A stretch of 64,000 nucleotides of DNA from DASTCZ01 sp963704455 (GCA_963704455.1 OY969905.1:2108001-2172000); one strand, 5' to 3'; numbered from the stretch's first letter, positions 45,868 to 55,531 are shown. Numbers and translations: made by a program. Notes: generated by a model from the letters alone, not told the origin.

Positions 45868-47484
45868 TTAGTGTGCGTAGCTCGCAATGATGAATTCATC
45901 CACGTCTTTGTGCAATTTCGCGTGCGCCTTCTCGTCAATGTACACCATGTGCCCGGATTCGTAATAAGTGAAGCTGATGTTCTTTCGGATAGCGGGCTCG
46001 AGCCCCATGTGATTCACGGTGAATTCAACCCCGTGAAACGCCGTCGCCACGTCGTAATATCCCGCGACGACCAGCACTTTCAGATATGTCTGCCTTGACA
46101 TCGCACCGCGCAGCGTCTCGGAAACATCCGCGTAGCTGTTTTGTGGATAATTCCACGGTTGCACTTGGCCGGAGACGAACATTTCCGCATCGGTTTCGAA
46201 CTTCAATTCGCGCCGCAGATAATCTTCAAAGCACGCGACGAACGCGCCCTCATAAGATGCTTCACTCGGGTCATACTCCGGCGCTTCGCCGGCGGCGTCG
46301 GCGTCAATTCCCTCGAAGCGGGAATCGAGCCGGCCCATCGTGCGCCGCTTATCGCGCTCGAGTTCCTTAAACCAGCGCCTTGGATTGATGCGCATGTCCG
46401 TCTCTTCGATGTACTTCGGTGTAAGCCCTGTGAATCGCGCAATCTGCTGCACCGTTTTCTGGTGCTCGGCGGGCGAAAGCGCGTCGCCCTTCATCAATGC
46501 GGTCGCGTATTCGCCGTCGGCAAACTCGCGAGCCTGCTGCGCAATTTGCTCGACGGACAATTTCTGCATATCTGCGGAAACCAGATGGTGATACCACGCC
46601 GTCGTCGCGTACGTCGGGAAGTAGGCCAGATACGGAAGGTCGTTACCCGGCGCGGGACGCAACGTCTGGAAATTGAGTACCGCCGACACCAGCACAATCC
46701 CGTTCAGATAAATTTGATAGCGCTGCTCGAGCGCCCCTGAGAGAGCCGCGGAGCGCGTCGTTCCGTAACTTTCGCCGATCAAATATTTTGGCGAAGCCCA
46801 ACGCGAGTTGCGCGTGATGTAAAGCCGGATGAAATTCGCGAACGCGTTCGCGTCTTCCATCAGCCCGTGGAATTGGTTGGGATTTTCGCCCGGCGCGGGA
46901 CGGCTGTAACCAGTCGAAATCGCGTCCACGAAAACAATGTCCGTGGCGTCAAGGAATGAATCCTCGTTGTCCACGATGGAATACGGCGCGGGCATGCCGT
47001 GGCCATCGGGCGTCAGCACCACGCGGCGCGGCCCGAAGCCCATGTGCACGAAGAGCGACGCCGAGCCCGGCCCGCCATTATATGAAAACGCGACGGGGCG
47101 CTTCGAGGGATCCTGCACGCCATCCTTCGTGTACGCCACGAAGAAAACGCTGGCGAGCGGTGTGCCGTCATCCGCTTTCAAGACATAAACTCCCGCTGTC
47201 GCCGTGTAATCAATCTGCTGCCCGCCGATGCGCGCGCTGTGATGCGTCACCGAAAGCCTGTCTTCGGGCGGCGGCACGGGACGCGCCGCGTTCTGCTGTC
47301 CTGTCGACGGCTGTTGCGCCGCGCCTTGTTGGGCGCCACCGCCTCGGCGCCCTTGCTGCGCCTGGTCCGTTTCGTCGCCGCCGCGTCGCCCGCCGCCTTG
47401 CGCATTGGCGGGCTGTGCCGCGACAATCAGTGCGGCTGCTGCAAGCAAACTCATCGCTGTGAAAATCCTGCGAGTCAATTTCAT
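45868..47484 (-). CDS. Secreted S10-family serine carboxypeptidase-like protein
   Basis: A 538-residue exported protein with a signal peptide (MSLLAAAALIVAAQPANA). After a Gln/Gly/Arg-rich low-complexity segment (about residues 30-70) comes an S10 hydrolase fold. The oxyanion loop is FSYNGGPGSASLFVHMG, the nucleophile is in LIGESYGTTRSAALSG, and the C-terminal residues HMVYID contain the catalytic histidine. The aspartate is probably in VVAGYYDVATAF. It should trim peptides from the C-terminus outside the cytoplasm. The stop codon adjoins the cstA start, which couples digestion with uptake. Confidence 0.9.
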   Translation of the reverse strand: MKLTRRIFTAMSLLAAAALIVAAQPANAQGGGRRGGDETDQAQQGRRGGGAQQGAAQQPSTGQQNAARPVPPPEDRLSVTHHSARIGGQQIDYTATAGVYVLKADDGTPLASVFFVAYTKDGVQDPSKRPVAFSYNGGPGSASLFVHMGFGPRRVVLTPDGHGMPAPYSIVDNEDSFLDATDIVFVDAISTGYSRPAPGENPNQFHGLMEDANAFANFIRLYITRNSRWASPKYLIGESYGTTRSAALSGALEQRYQIYLNGIVLVSAVLNFQTLRPAPGNDLPYLAYFPTYATTAWYHHLVSADMQKLSVEQIAQQAREFADGEYATALMKGDALSPAEHQKTVQQIARFTGLTPKYIEETDMRINPRRWFKELERDKRRTMGRLDSRFEGIDADAAGEAPEYDPSEASYEGAFVACFEDYLRRELKFETDAEMFVSGQVQPWNYPQNSYADVSETLRGAMSRQTYLKVLVVAGYYDVATAFHGVEFTVNHMGLEPAIRKNISFTYYESGHMVYIDEKAHAKLHKDVDEFIIASYAH

Positions 47485-47603
47485 CGAGATGCCTCTCCTC
47501 TCAATCTATTGTTCGTCGAAGACCGAATTTCAGCCAGGAATCTACTCCGATTCGTAAGCGCTTGGAAAAGTTTTTTGGAATCGCCAAGAATCGTAGCGGT
47601 GGA

Positions 47604-48305
47604 TTAAGGTTTCCATTTTGGCGACGACGCGAACGCGCACAGCGGCGCCAAATCGCGGAACACTCGAGTCACCTCAACGATAAATGCCGGCTTCGTCGCC
47701 ACCGCAGGATTCATCTTCCGGCGCACAATCCACGCGCGCACAATTTTCCACTCGTCCGGCGACGCGGGCCAGCCTTCGTGTTTCGTCCATTCGCCTTTCT
47801 CCATTGCGTGCCAGTAGCTTTCGTACTTCCGCCCGAGCCGCTTCTTCTGCTTCGCCACCCATGCGGGATGCGCAATTGCACGCTGAACGCCGTATTGCGC
47901 GAGCGGTGACTTCTTGAAATCCGAAATGGCGTAGATGCGAAATCCGGCCGTCACGGTATCTGGATTTATTCCGACATAAAGCTCCGAGCCTTCCCCATCC
48001 GCCGAATTCGGCAGCTTCAGATACATCCGAGTGTGATAAGGCGTCTTGTCTTTCGCGAAGCGGATATCGCGATTGATGCGTGAAAAATTCGTGCCGCTTT
48101 TCCCGGTAATCACGAACACGCCATTCAGTTTCAATGCGCCCGGCGTCAGCGCTTCAAGCAACCCCCGCATCGCCTCAACCACATGTTGCTGGTAGCGCTC
48201 GCGGTTCGCGTCCATCCAATCCTTGCTGTTGTGCTTGGCGAGGTCCTTGAAGAATTTGAACGTCTCCTTGGTGATCCCCGCCTTCAATCGATCCGTGGCC
48301 TTCAT
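47604..48305 (-). CDS. DUF2461 (TIGR02453) family protein
   Basis: A 233-residue cytoplasmic protein. The family pattern starts ITKETFKFFKDLAKHNSKDWMDANRERYQ, then FVITGKSGTNFSRINRDIRFAKDKTPYHTRM and the YVGINPDTVTAGFRIYA region. Function unknown; some relatives are linked with stress or conserved metabolism. It diverges from the S9 peptidase gene; about 145 bases separate their starts. Confidence 0.9.
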   Translation of the reverse strand: MKATDRLKAGITKETFKFFKDLAKHNSKDWMDANRERYQQHVVEAMRGLLEALTPGALKLNGVFVITGKSGTNFSRINRDIRFAKDKTPYHTRMYLKLPNSADGEGSELYVGINPDTVTAGFRIYAISDFKKSPLAQYGVQRAIAHPAWVAKQKKRLGRKYESYWHAMEKGEWTKHEGWPASPDEWKIVRAWIVRRKMNPAVATKPAFIVEVTRVFRDLAPLCAFASSPKWKP

Positions 48306-48451
48306 GTGCGCTCCTCTTCGCCGAATTGGGACGCCATCTTACTACCGCTCGTTGCAATTCTGGACTATGCTTTCATGCTTTGCCGGGGACAGCGGAACGC
48401 CGCCTCGGTTATCCATTAGACTGTTTTCCATCAAACTTTAGGGGAGTACTC

Positions 48452-51259
48452 ATGCTCAATCGTAAACGCAAAATCGGAATCCTGCTCGGCCTCGCACTGG
48501 GCGGGGCCTTCACGCTCGCGGGCGTCCTGCCCGCACTTTCCGCGCTGCAGGGACCCGCGCAGAATCCGCCAGCCAAATCAAGCGGCAGTTCGGCCATGCC
48601 CTGGTCGCCCGAAGACATCATCAATGCTGAGACCGCAAGTGGCTTCCGCATCTCCCCGGACGACAAATGGGTCGTATGGTCGAAGAGCATCACGAACAAA
48701 GAAAAAGATGGCCGCCTCTCCAATCTTTTTCTTTCAAGCCTCACGGAGAAAAAGGAAGTGCAGCTCACGCGCGGCACGGACACCAACGGCGGCCCACAGT
48801 GGTCGCCCAAAGGCGATTTGATTGCTTTCACCAGCACAAAGCCCCTGCCCGATGCTAAGCCCGGAATGTCCCACTCGCAGATTTGGCTTATCAATCCCTT
48901 TGGCGGAGAGCCCTGGCCGCTCACAAACTTTGAGCGCGGCGTCCAGCGCTTCGATTGGATCACCGACGACACCATCATTTTCAGCGCCGAGGAAGACGCC
49001 ACTCTCTTTGAAAAAGAAACCGAGCAGCGCAAAGACGACTCACGAGTGGTTGACGACGAAGCGCACGCCGCGCCGGTCCGCCTTTTCAAGTTTTCTGTGA
49101 AGGACAAGAAGGTCACACGGCTCACTGCAAACAATGACCGCATTCAGAATTGGGCGGTTACAAAGGACCTCTCACACGCAGTGACCGTGCACAGCCGCGA
49201 GCTGAGCTACGCCTGGGACCAGAAGATCGCTCCGGTAACTTTTGTGTGGGATCTCCGTACCGGCCAAAGCAAACAGATTTTCACCGACGGAAGAATTCGA
49301 CCCTCCGGTGTCGAATGGACGCGTGACGGGGCAGGATTTTACGTGACCGCGCCTTATTCATCCGATCCGCGCTTCTTCACCGCCACCATTGAGCTGCTCT
49401 ATTTCTACGACCTTGCGTCGGGCGAAACACACAAAATTGACATCGACTGGGAAAACGGCCTCGCGGGCGGTATTGACGTCACGCCCGACGGATTCATCTC
49501 ATTCCTCGCCGCAGGCACGAAGCGTGTCCCCGCGCGCTACACCATGAACGGAGCCGGTGCGTCGCGAAAATGGACTCGCGCAGCGCTCGAAGGCGATCAT
49601 GCCAACAATCTCGGCGGCCTCGCCATCAGCGAAGATGGCACGCGCGTCGTTTACAACTATTCGACGCCCAGCATTCCGGCGCAGTGGTTCGGCGCGACGC
49701 TTGACGGCACGCACATCACTGGTCCCATGCAGATCACCAACCTCAATCCATCTTTCGCCAAGAAAGAAATCGCAAAGTCTGAAGTCATCCACTGGAAGGG
49801 CGCGAATGATGACGACGTAGACGGGATTCTCTTCTATCCGCTGCATTATGTAGCCGGCAAACGTTACCCGCTCGTGCTCGGCATTCACGGCGGCCCGGCA
49901 GGTTCCGATCTCGACCTGTGGTCGGAAAGCTGGGCCTACCCGACGCAGCTTTACACCGAACGCGGCGCGTTCGTACTCAAGGTCAACTATCACGGCAGCA
50001 GCAACCACGGTCTGAAATTCGTCGAGTCCATCTGCTGCGGCCACTATTACGACCTCGAAATCCCGGACATCGAAAAGGGCGTGGACGCACTGATTCAACA
50101 GGGCAAGGTGGACCCAGATCAAATCGGCACCGCGGGATGGTCCAACGGTTCGATTCTTAGCATTGAACTCACTATCACCAATCCCACGCGCTACAAAGCC
50201 GCCATGTGCGGCGCGGGTGACGTCGAATGGATCAGCGATTGGGCCAACGTGGATTTCGGCCACTCTTTCGACGCCTATTACTTCGGCAAATCGCCTCTCG
50301 AGGACCCCGAGCTATACATCAAAAAATCACCTGTCTTCCAGATGGACAAAGTCCGCACGCCGACGCTGATTTTCTTCGGCACCAACGACCGCCAGGTGCC
50401 TACGGAAGAAGGCTGGACGCATTACCGCACTCTCTATACGATCAACAAAGCGCCGGTGCGATTCATCCTCTTCCCCGGCGAGGCGCACGGCCCCGCCAAA
50501 CTTTCGCACCAGCTTCGCAAAGTAAACGAAGAGATGGCCTGGATGGATCGCTATCTCTTCAAGACGGAAAAGTCGGAAAACGAAGCCTTCAAGAAAGATT
50601 CGCCGCTCGGCGAAGCGCTTCGCCGCCGCTCCATCGCGCGCAATGGCGCAGCTTACGGGAATCTGATTAAAGTGGCGGGCTCGGGACCTGTGCTCGCGCC
50701 GGAGGTCGTCAAGCGCGGCAATCTTGAAGTCGGCCGCTTTGAAGTCACGCGCGCGCAATACGCCGCATTCGACCATACTTACAAAGTCGAGCCCGGCACC
50801 GAAAATTATCCTGCCAATGGAATCACCTTCGAGAAAGCGAAAGCGTTCGCCGCATGGCTTTCCACCATGACGCACGAGCAATGGCGCGTGCCCAATGAAG
50901 ACGAAGTCGCATCGCTCTACAATGGCCGCAGCGGCGAGAACACCCTCGACTACTGGGCCGGCTATGCGCCCAATCCCGATGACGCGGATCGCCTGATGAA
51001 ACAGATCGCTGAGCTTCCGGGCGATGCGCCGCTGCTCCGTGAAGTCGGCAGCTTCCACGGCCAGGGCGATAAGGATGACGAGCTCATCTTCGATCTCGGT
51101 GGAAACGTCGCCGAATGGGCAATTGCTGCCGACGGCTCCGGCAAAACGCTAGGTGGCAGCGCCGACCGTCCGGCGGACAACAAGACCGCATACCACCCGG
51201 CGTCACTGCCCTATACTGGATTCCGCGTGGTCCGCGAGGCCCCGCAGCCGAAGAAGTGA
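48452..51259 (+). CDS. S9 prolyl-oligopeptidase-like enzyme fused to a formylglycine-generating-enzyme domain
   Basis: About 935 residues. A signal peptide (IGILLGLALGGAFTLAGVL) is followed by a WD40/TolB-like beta-propeller (SPDDKWVVWSKS; SPKGDLIAFTSTK). Then comes the S9 alpha/beta hydrolase with nucleophile in GTAGWSNGSILS, Asp in FFGTNDRQVP and His in PGEAHGP. The last 200 residues are a SUMF1/FGE-sulfatase type domain: GRFEVTRAQYAAFDH, WRVPNEDEVASLYNGR, DLGGNVAEWA and YTGFRVVRE. Such a fusion is not usual in S9 peptidases. The FGE-type cysteines of true sulfatase-activating enzymes are not seen, so a structural or binding role is likelier. GGGGAG precedes the ATG at 48452. Overlaps the next gene by 4 bases. 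Confidence 0.88.
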   Translation: MLNRKRKIGILLGLALGGAFTLAGVLPALSALQGPAQNPPAKSSGSSAMPWSPEDIINAETASGFRISPDDKWVVWSKSITNKEKDGRLSNLFLSSLTEKKEVQLTRGTDTNGGPQWSPKGDLIAFTSTKPLPDAKPGMSHSQIWLINPFGGEPWPLTNFERGVQRFDWITDDTIIFSAEEDATLFEKETEQRKDDSRVVDDEAHAAPVRLFKFSVKDKKVTRLTANNDRIQNWAVTKDLSHAVTVHSRELSYAWDQKIAPVTFVWDLRTGQSKQIFTDGRIRPSGVEWTRDGAGFYVTAPYSSDPRFFTATIELLYFYDLASGETHKIDIDWENGLAGGIDVTPDGFISFLAAGTKRVPARYTMNGAGASRKWTRAALEGDHANNLGGLAISEDGTRVVYNYSTPSIPAQWFGATLDGTHITGPMQITNLNPSFAKKEIAKSEVIHWKGANDDDVDGILFYPLHYVAGKRYPLVLGIHGGPAGSDLDLWSESWAYPTQLYTERGAFVLKVNYHGSSNHGLKFVESICCGHYYDLEIPDIEKGVDALIQQGKVDPDQIGTAGWSNGSILSIELTITNPTRYKAAMCGAGDVEWISDWANVDFGHSFDAYYFGKSPLEDPELYIKKSPVFQMDKVRTPTLIFFGTNDRQVPTEEGWTHYRTLYTINKAPVRFILFPGEAHGPAKLSHQLRKVNEEMAWMDRYLFKTEKSENEAFKKDSPLGEALRRRSIARNGAAYGNLIKVAGSGPVLAPEVVKRGNLEVGRFEVTRAQYAAFDHTYKVEPGTENYPANGITFEKAKAFAAWLSTMTHEQWRVPNEDEVASLYNGRSGENTLDYWAGYAPNPDDADRLMKQIAELPGDAPLLREVGSFHGQGDKDDELIFDLGGNVAEWAIAADGSGKTLGGSADRPADNKTAYHPASLPYTGFRVVREAPQPKK

Positions 51260-52605
51260 CGCCACTCTTAGCATTTCGCCGTTTTGCATTTCACCGGAAG
51301 GTGACGCATGGAGTTGCGCTTGCGGCGTTGCTCGCCGCTTGTTCCGCTGCGCCTGCGCAAGCGCCGCAGACACCAGAGCCGCAGACCTGTACCGGCGAAA
51401 CGCGCGAAGAAACGCCGCTCGCCCCCGGCGTTACCTGGATTCACCTTTGCCGCGAAGCTCCAGCCAATGCAAACGCCGCGCCCGCCGCAGGGCAACCGTT
51501 GGGCGCGCCCGCGGGACCTTGGTCCATTCACATCCTTGAAGTCGCGCGACACCGCCGAGATATCTCCGTGCGCTCGCATGTCGGCACAGATAAGACTGGC
51601 CGCCTCGTGCGCGTCCCGCTGACTGAACTCGCCTGGCAGGCCAAGACCGAGGACCAAGAGGACGTCGTCGTCGCCGTCAACGGCGATTACGACATGGCTG
51701 ACCCCTACCTCGGCCTTCCCATCGGCCTCGCAGTCAGCAATGGAAGGATTTGGAGCGCCGGAGGCCCTCCCCGCCCGGCGATGGCCATCCTCGGCTCCGG
51801 AATTCCTTTCATTGGCGTCCCTGCCTACACATTGCGATTGCACGTGAAGAACAAATTTTTGCCGGTTGATACGCTGAATAAGCCGATGGGCTTTTCACCG
51901 GGACGCAACCTGCGCGCATACACGCGCGCCTTTGGCACTGAAGTGAAAGCTCCGAAGCCTTTCCGCGCCATCGTCATCACACACCTCAGCCCGGGAATTC
52001 CAATTCAGATATTCGGCGGGCTCCGCGGAATGATTACAGAGATACGCGCCACGGGTGAAGTACAGCCAATCCCAGAGGATGCTCTTTTGATCGCGGAGCC
52101 GCCCGACGTGGAAACCTCCAAGAGTGTTTTCAAAAACTTCAAGGTTGGCCAGCGTGTGATTCTGTGGACGTCCGTTCGCATGGGCGATGAAACCGGCATT
52201 CGTGAAGCAATCGGCGGCCTTCCAATGCTAATTTCGGGCGGAAAAATCTCCATCGAGGGCGAGGGCGAACCCGGCGATTATTTGAAGGCCCGCCACCCGC
52301 GCACGGCCGTCTGCTATACAAATGAAAATTACATCTTCGCGGTGGTGGATGGCCGCCAGCCGAAACTCAGCGTCGGCATGACGCTCGAGGAACTCGCCGA
52401 CTTCATGCTTTCCCTCGGCTGCTCCGACGCGATGAACACCGATGGCGGCGGCTCCACGGAATTGGCAGTGGCTTTGCCCGCGAATACCGCGCGCCCCTCC
52501 ACGCTTCCCGCCGCTGTTGGCTCGGGTCTAACGATTGTGAATTCACCTTCTGATGGCCACGAACGCGGCCGCCCAAACGCATGGCTCGTCGTTAGAACGC
52601 ATTGA
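51256..52605 (+). CDS. Secreted phosphodiester glycosidase family protein (NAGPA-like)
   Basis: About 449 residues. After a long signal-type N-terminus (KVTHGVALAALLAACSAAPA) comes a DUF2233/NAGPA-type domain: AVNGDYDMADPYLGLPIGLAVSNG, then HPRTAVCYTNENYIFAVVDGRQ and the closing SDAMNTDGGGSTELAVA. The motif NTDGGGST is diagnostic for the family, whose human member removes N-acetylglucosamine from phosphodiesters. A cell-surface or exopolysaccharide target is likely here. The GTG at 51256 overlaps the S9 stop (GTGA), so the two are translationally coupled. A later GTG at 51301 is an alternative. Confidence 0.85.
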   Translation: MTPLLAFRRFAFHRKVTHGVALAALLAACSAAPAQAPQTPEPQTCTGETREETPLAPGVTWIHLCREAPANANAAPAAGQPLGAPAGPWSIHILEVARHRRDISVRSHVGTDKTGRLVRVPLTELAWQAKTEDQEDVVVAVNGDYDMADPYLGLPIGLAVSNGRIWSAGGPPRPAMAILGSGIPFIGVPAYTLRLHVKNKFLPVDTLNKPMGFSPGRNLRAYTRAFGTEVKAPKPFRAIVITHLSPGIPIQIFGGLRGMITEIRATGEVQPIPEDALLIAEPPDVETSKSVFKNFKVGQRVILWTSVRMGDETGIREAIGGLPMLISGGKISIEGEGEPGDYLKARHPRTAVCYTNENYIFAVVDGRQPKLSVGMTLEELADFMLSLGCSDAMNTDGGGSTELAVALPANTARPSTLPAAVGSGLTIVNSPSDGHERGRPNAWLVVRTH

Positions 52606-52715
52606 GTTATCGTAAGCGCACAAGTTCACTCCTCTGATTTCCCGGAAGCGGGCAATGCTAAGATTTTCGCTGGGAACCTGCTTCTGAAAATCAAATCGCC
52701 ATGAATGGAGTCCCC

Positions 52716-53243
52716 ATGAAAAAACATTTGCTCGTAACTTGTGCCCTGCTGGCTTTCGCGATACCCATGCTTGCTCAGCAGTTCAGGTGGGTTCCGTTCA
52801 AGGAACCTGACCTCAAATTCGCCATCTTGTTTCCAACTGACCCGGTCAGGAATGCGCCTGACGTTAAGAAAGCAGACGACGGTTCGGTGCAATCCACCGG
52901 TTATCTTTTCGTTTCATCAACTCAGGGCGTCTATGTGGCGATTGCCGGCCGCACCGATTACAACTTCACCGTAAATGCAGAGCGCGAACTCATCGCCGAC
53001 CGTGACAATTTTGTGAAGGCAACGGATTCGAATTTGGACAACAGCCGCCGGTATGATTTCCAAAGCGGCGATGAAAAACTTCCCGCGATGGAATTCGCGG
53101 CGGAGAACAGTACGTGGTTCTACAAGGGGGTTTTCGTCGTCAGGGAAAACAACGCCTATTGCGCGCTCTTCGGTTACGTCAAAGGGCAGGACTACAGTAG
53201 CGCCACGGCAAAATTCCTGGATTCATTTGAGATCACGAAATAA
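52716..53243 (+). CDS. Secreted hypothetical protein
   Basis: A 175-residue protein with a signal peptide (KKHLLVTCALLAFAIPMLAQ). The mature part starts QFRWVPFKEPDLKFAILFPTDPV and continues with alternating hydrophobic strands, resembling small proteins of the DUF1795 or PsbP-like class, a family guess with little weight. The ATG at 52716 follows GGAG by five bases. A strong hairpin terminator follows the stop. The family was not recognised. Confidence 0.72.
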   Translation: MKKHLLVTCALLAFAIPMLAQQFRWVPFKEPDLKFAILFPTDPVRNAPDVKKADDGSVQSTGYLFVSSTQGVYVAIAGRTDYNFTVNAERELIADRDNFVKATDSNLDNSRRYDFQSGDEKLPAMEFAAENSTWFYKGVFVVRENNAYCALFGYVKGQDYSSATAKFLDSFEITK

Positions 53244-53274
53244 TCGGACGATTGAATCGCCCCCACTAAAATGA

Positions 53275-53303
53275 AACTGGCTCCGACAATCCCGGAGCCA
53301 GTT
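53275..53303. terminator. Bidirectional hairpin terminator
   Basis: Arms AACTGGCTCCG and CGGAGCCAGTT pair perfectly over a seven-base loop. It lies between two convergent genes and can serve both. Confidence 0.75.
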
Positions 53304-53332
53304 AAAGAATTGATTGGAAATCCTCGAAACGC

Positions 53333-55531
53333 TCAGTCCCCGGCAACACTCTCGGCAACTTCAGGTTTCGCTGCGCCCTTGCCGTTTCCGTTCGAGTGAC
53401 CGTTGGAGTGGCCATTCCCGTTTCCATTGCCGATGACCACCGGAGCCGAATGCCCCGCCGGCGTCGCTTTCTTGATCTGATCCAAAGATCCGATCGTCAC
53501 GACGGAAGGTGCGGGCTTCTTCAGCACCATCTCTTCGTAAATCTGCCGGACCTTGGCCGCTTCCTGCTGCGCCTGCTTGCGGCGCATCCGGTCTTCTTGG
53601 GCGGCGGTTTCCGGAACGTTGTCGAGATCCTTCACACGCACGCGCGCGGCATCGCCCTCGTCAATCACGAGCGAGTGTTCATACGTCCCCAGGTTGACCT
53701 TCTTCCCGGCGGCGTAAATCTCGTGTTTGCCGTGTTCCTTGTACCACTGCGCGACGGTCGCGTTTTTGTACATGTTCTCGATGATCTTCCGCCAGCCGAT
53801 GCCCGTGTTGTACGCGCAGAACGAAATCTCGCCCTGCTGCGTCGCGTATGGGATGATGCACATCTCGGTGCGGCGGAAATCGTAGTTGAACAAATCCTGG
53901 AACCACATTCCCGCGATAAACAGGAAGTTCCACGGATCCTGGCGGCGCTTCATCGCGTCTTCGTACGTTCGGTCCGGGCTTGAATCGCCGTACTTTTTCC
54001 TGTGGTCCTTCGAGAGGCCCCATGACTTGTCAAATTTCCTCCACATATCCACGAGCGCCAAACTCTTTGGTCCCTGGAATGGCTTGTAATTCTTCAGCAG
54101 CGCAAGCCCCATCATGGTTTTGGACCAGCGCTTGCCGCGATTCCGGTCCGTAATGTACGTAATGTCCTTCACAAGTTGCGGCACGTTCAGGAAGCGCGGA
54201 ACCGGCGCCCATTCCTTCGTGTCCTTGTTGATCATCACCGCGGTTCCCACGCCGCAATTCGGATGGCAGCCGCAGGATACCGAGCCCCACGTCGCTTCCG
54301 GGCCGTGCATCAAGTCGGCAAATCCCGAAAAGACGCTGATGAGCGAAATCGGGAACCAGTCGCGCGTCGGCTCAACCTTGCCCACCTGCTTGCTTACGTC
54401 CTGAGCAAGGTGGGAAAGCGTGTAGCGCTGCTTCAAACGGCGCTCCGGCGTGATGTCTTCGTCGCGTCCAGTAAACGAGACCGGTTGGAACGCCACGAAG
54501 GCGATCTTCTTCGGGTTTTCCATGGCGAACTTCACGATCGCGCCCACTTGATCGTTGTTCACACTGTTGACGATTGTCACCACGAGAATGATTTCGATGC
54601 CCGCCTCGTGCATGTTTTCAATCGCGCGCAGCTTCACATCGAACAGGTTTCCCACTTGCCGGTGGCTGTTCGCGTCATTGCCGATGCCGTCGAATTGCAG
54701 GTAGGCATACCGCAAACCCGCCTCGAAGGCCATGCGCGAAAACTCTTTGCTCTTGGCGAATTCAATACCGTTCGTGGCTGCCTGGACGCTGTTGTAACCG
54801 AGCTTCCTTGCGTATTTCACAGCATCGAGGAAGTTGGGGTGCATCGTCGGCTCGCCGCCCGAGAACTGCACGGACATCTGCCTGCGAGGCTTAATCCGGA
54901 TGGCGTTGCCCAGGATTTCCTGAATCTCTTCCCAGCCAAGTTCGTGTACGTATCCCACTTGGTTTGCGTCCATGAAGCAGGGGTCGCACATCATGTTGCA
55001 GCGGTTGGTAAGGTCAACCGTCAACACTGAGCCGCGGCCATACCGCACCGTGCTTGAGCCGTGCTTGTGAAGGTCTTCGTCGTTGTGCGCCGGGATGTCG
55101 CGCCCGGGGAAGTTCTTCTCAATCCAGCCGAGGAACTTCTCATCGATGGCCATCAGGTCTTCATACTTCCCATGGATTGGGCATTCCTTCACCATCCAGA
55201 CCTGGCCATCGCGCTTAATGATCTGCGCCTTAATCTCACCGACCTTCTCATGCATCAGGTCGCGCCAATCTTTGTCGCCCTTGAATATGGACTCGCGCGC
55301 ATCCTTCACGCAGCCCGGACAAAGAGAGTCCGTCTGTCGGGGCCAGCCCAGCGTGGGCTTTGTCTTCTCCCATGACTTCAGGAGCGGCTTATCCGACCAA
55401 TTCTTCGGTGTAAACGACGGATTAAACTTGTCGCCGCTGAAAAACTTGATAACGTTGAAGGCTCCCCCCGCGGTTTTGACCGCCATAAGATCCATTGCCT
55501 TCAACGCCTTCGTCCCGAATTTTCGGGGCAT
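53333..55531 (-). CDS. Radical SAM protein, tetraether-lipid-synthase (Tes) like
   Basis: A 732-residue radical SAM enzyme. The catalytic cluster motif is RCNMMCDPCFMDAN (Cys178, 182, 185; CX3CX2C), followed by QFSGGEPTMHP. N-terminal to it is a metal-binding segment, DSLCPGCVKD (Cys71, 74) and KECPIHGKYED (Cys117), as in the MJ0619/Tes family that joins lipid chains into membrane-spanning tetraethers. A third cysteine-rich segment, GSVSCGCHPNCGVG, follows later. Bacterial homologues are candidates for the synthesis of branched tetraethers or diabolic acids found in acidobacteria, but this is inferred. The C-terminal tail is a Gly/Asn/His repeat. The ATG at 55531 has GGGAGG upstream. Confidence 0.87.
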   Translation of the reverse strand: MPRKFGTKALKAMDLMAVKTAGGAFNVIKFFSGDKFNPSFTPKNWSDKPLLKSWEKTKPTLGWPRQTDSLCPGCVKDARESIFKGDKDWRDLMHEKVGEIKAQIIKRDGQVWMVKECPIHGKYEDLMAIDEKFLGWIEKNFPGRDIPAHNDEDLHKHGSSTVRYGRGSVLTVDLTNRCNMMCDPCFMDANQVGYVHELGWEEIQEILGNAIRIKPRRQMSVQFSGGEPTMHPNFLDAVKYARKLGYNSVQAATNGIEFAKSKEFSRMAFEAGLRYAYLQFDGIGNDANSHRQVGNLFDVKLRAIENMHEAGIEIILVVTIVNSVNNDQVGAIVKFAMENPKKIAFVAFQPVSFTGRDEDITPERRLKQRYTLSHLAQDVSKQVGKVEPTRDWFPISLISVFSGFADLMHGPEATWGSVSCGCHPNCGVGTAVMINKDTKEWAPVPRFLNVPQLVKDITYITDRNRGKRWSKTMMGLALLKNYKPFQGPKSLALVDMWRKFDKSWGLSKDHRKKYGDSSPDRTYEDAMKRRQDPWNFLFIAGMWFQDLFNYDFRRTEMCIIPYATQQGEISFCAYNTGIGWRKIIENMYKNATVAQWYKEHGKHEIYAAGKKVNLGTYEHSLVIDEGDAARVRVKDLDNVPETAAQEDRMRRKQAQQEAAKVRQIYEEMVLKKPAPSVVTIGSLDQIKKATPAGHSAPVVIGNGNGNGHSNGHSNGNGKGAAKPEVAESVAGD

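Noticed and set aside
46142..46150. DnaA box TGTGGATAA
   Set aside because: A single nine-base match within the S10 coding region, expected by chance at this length, with no cluster.
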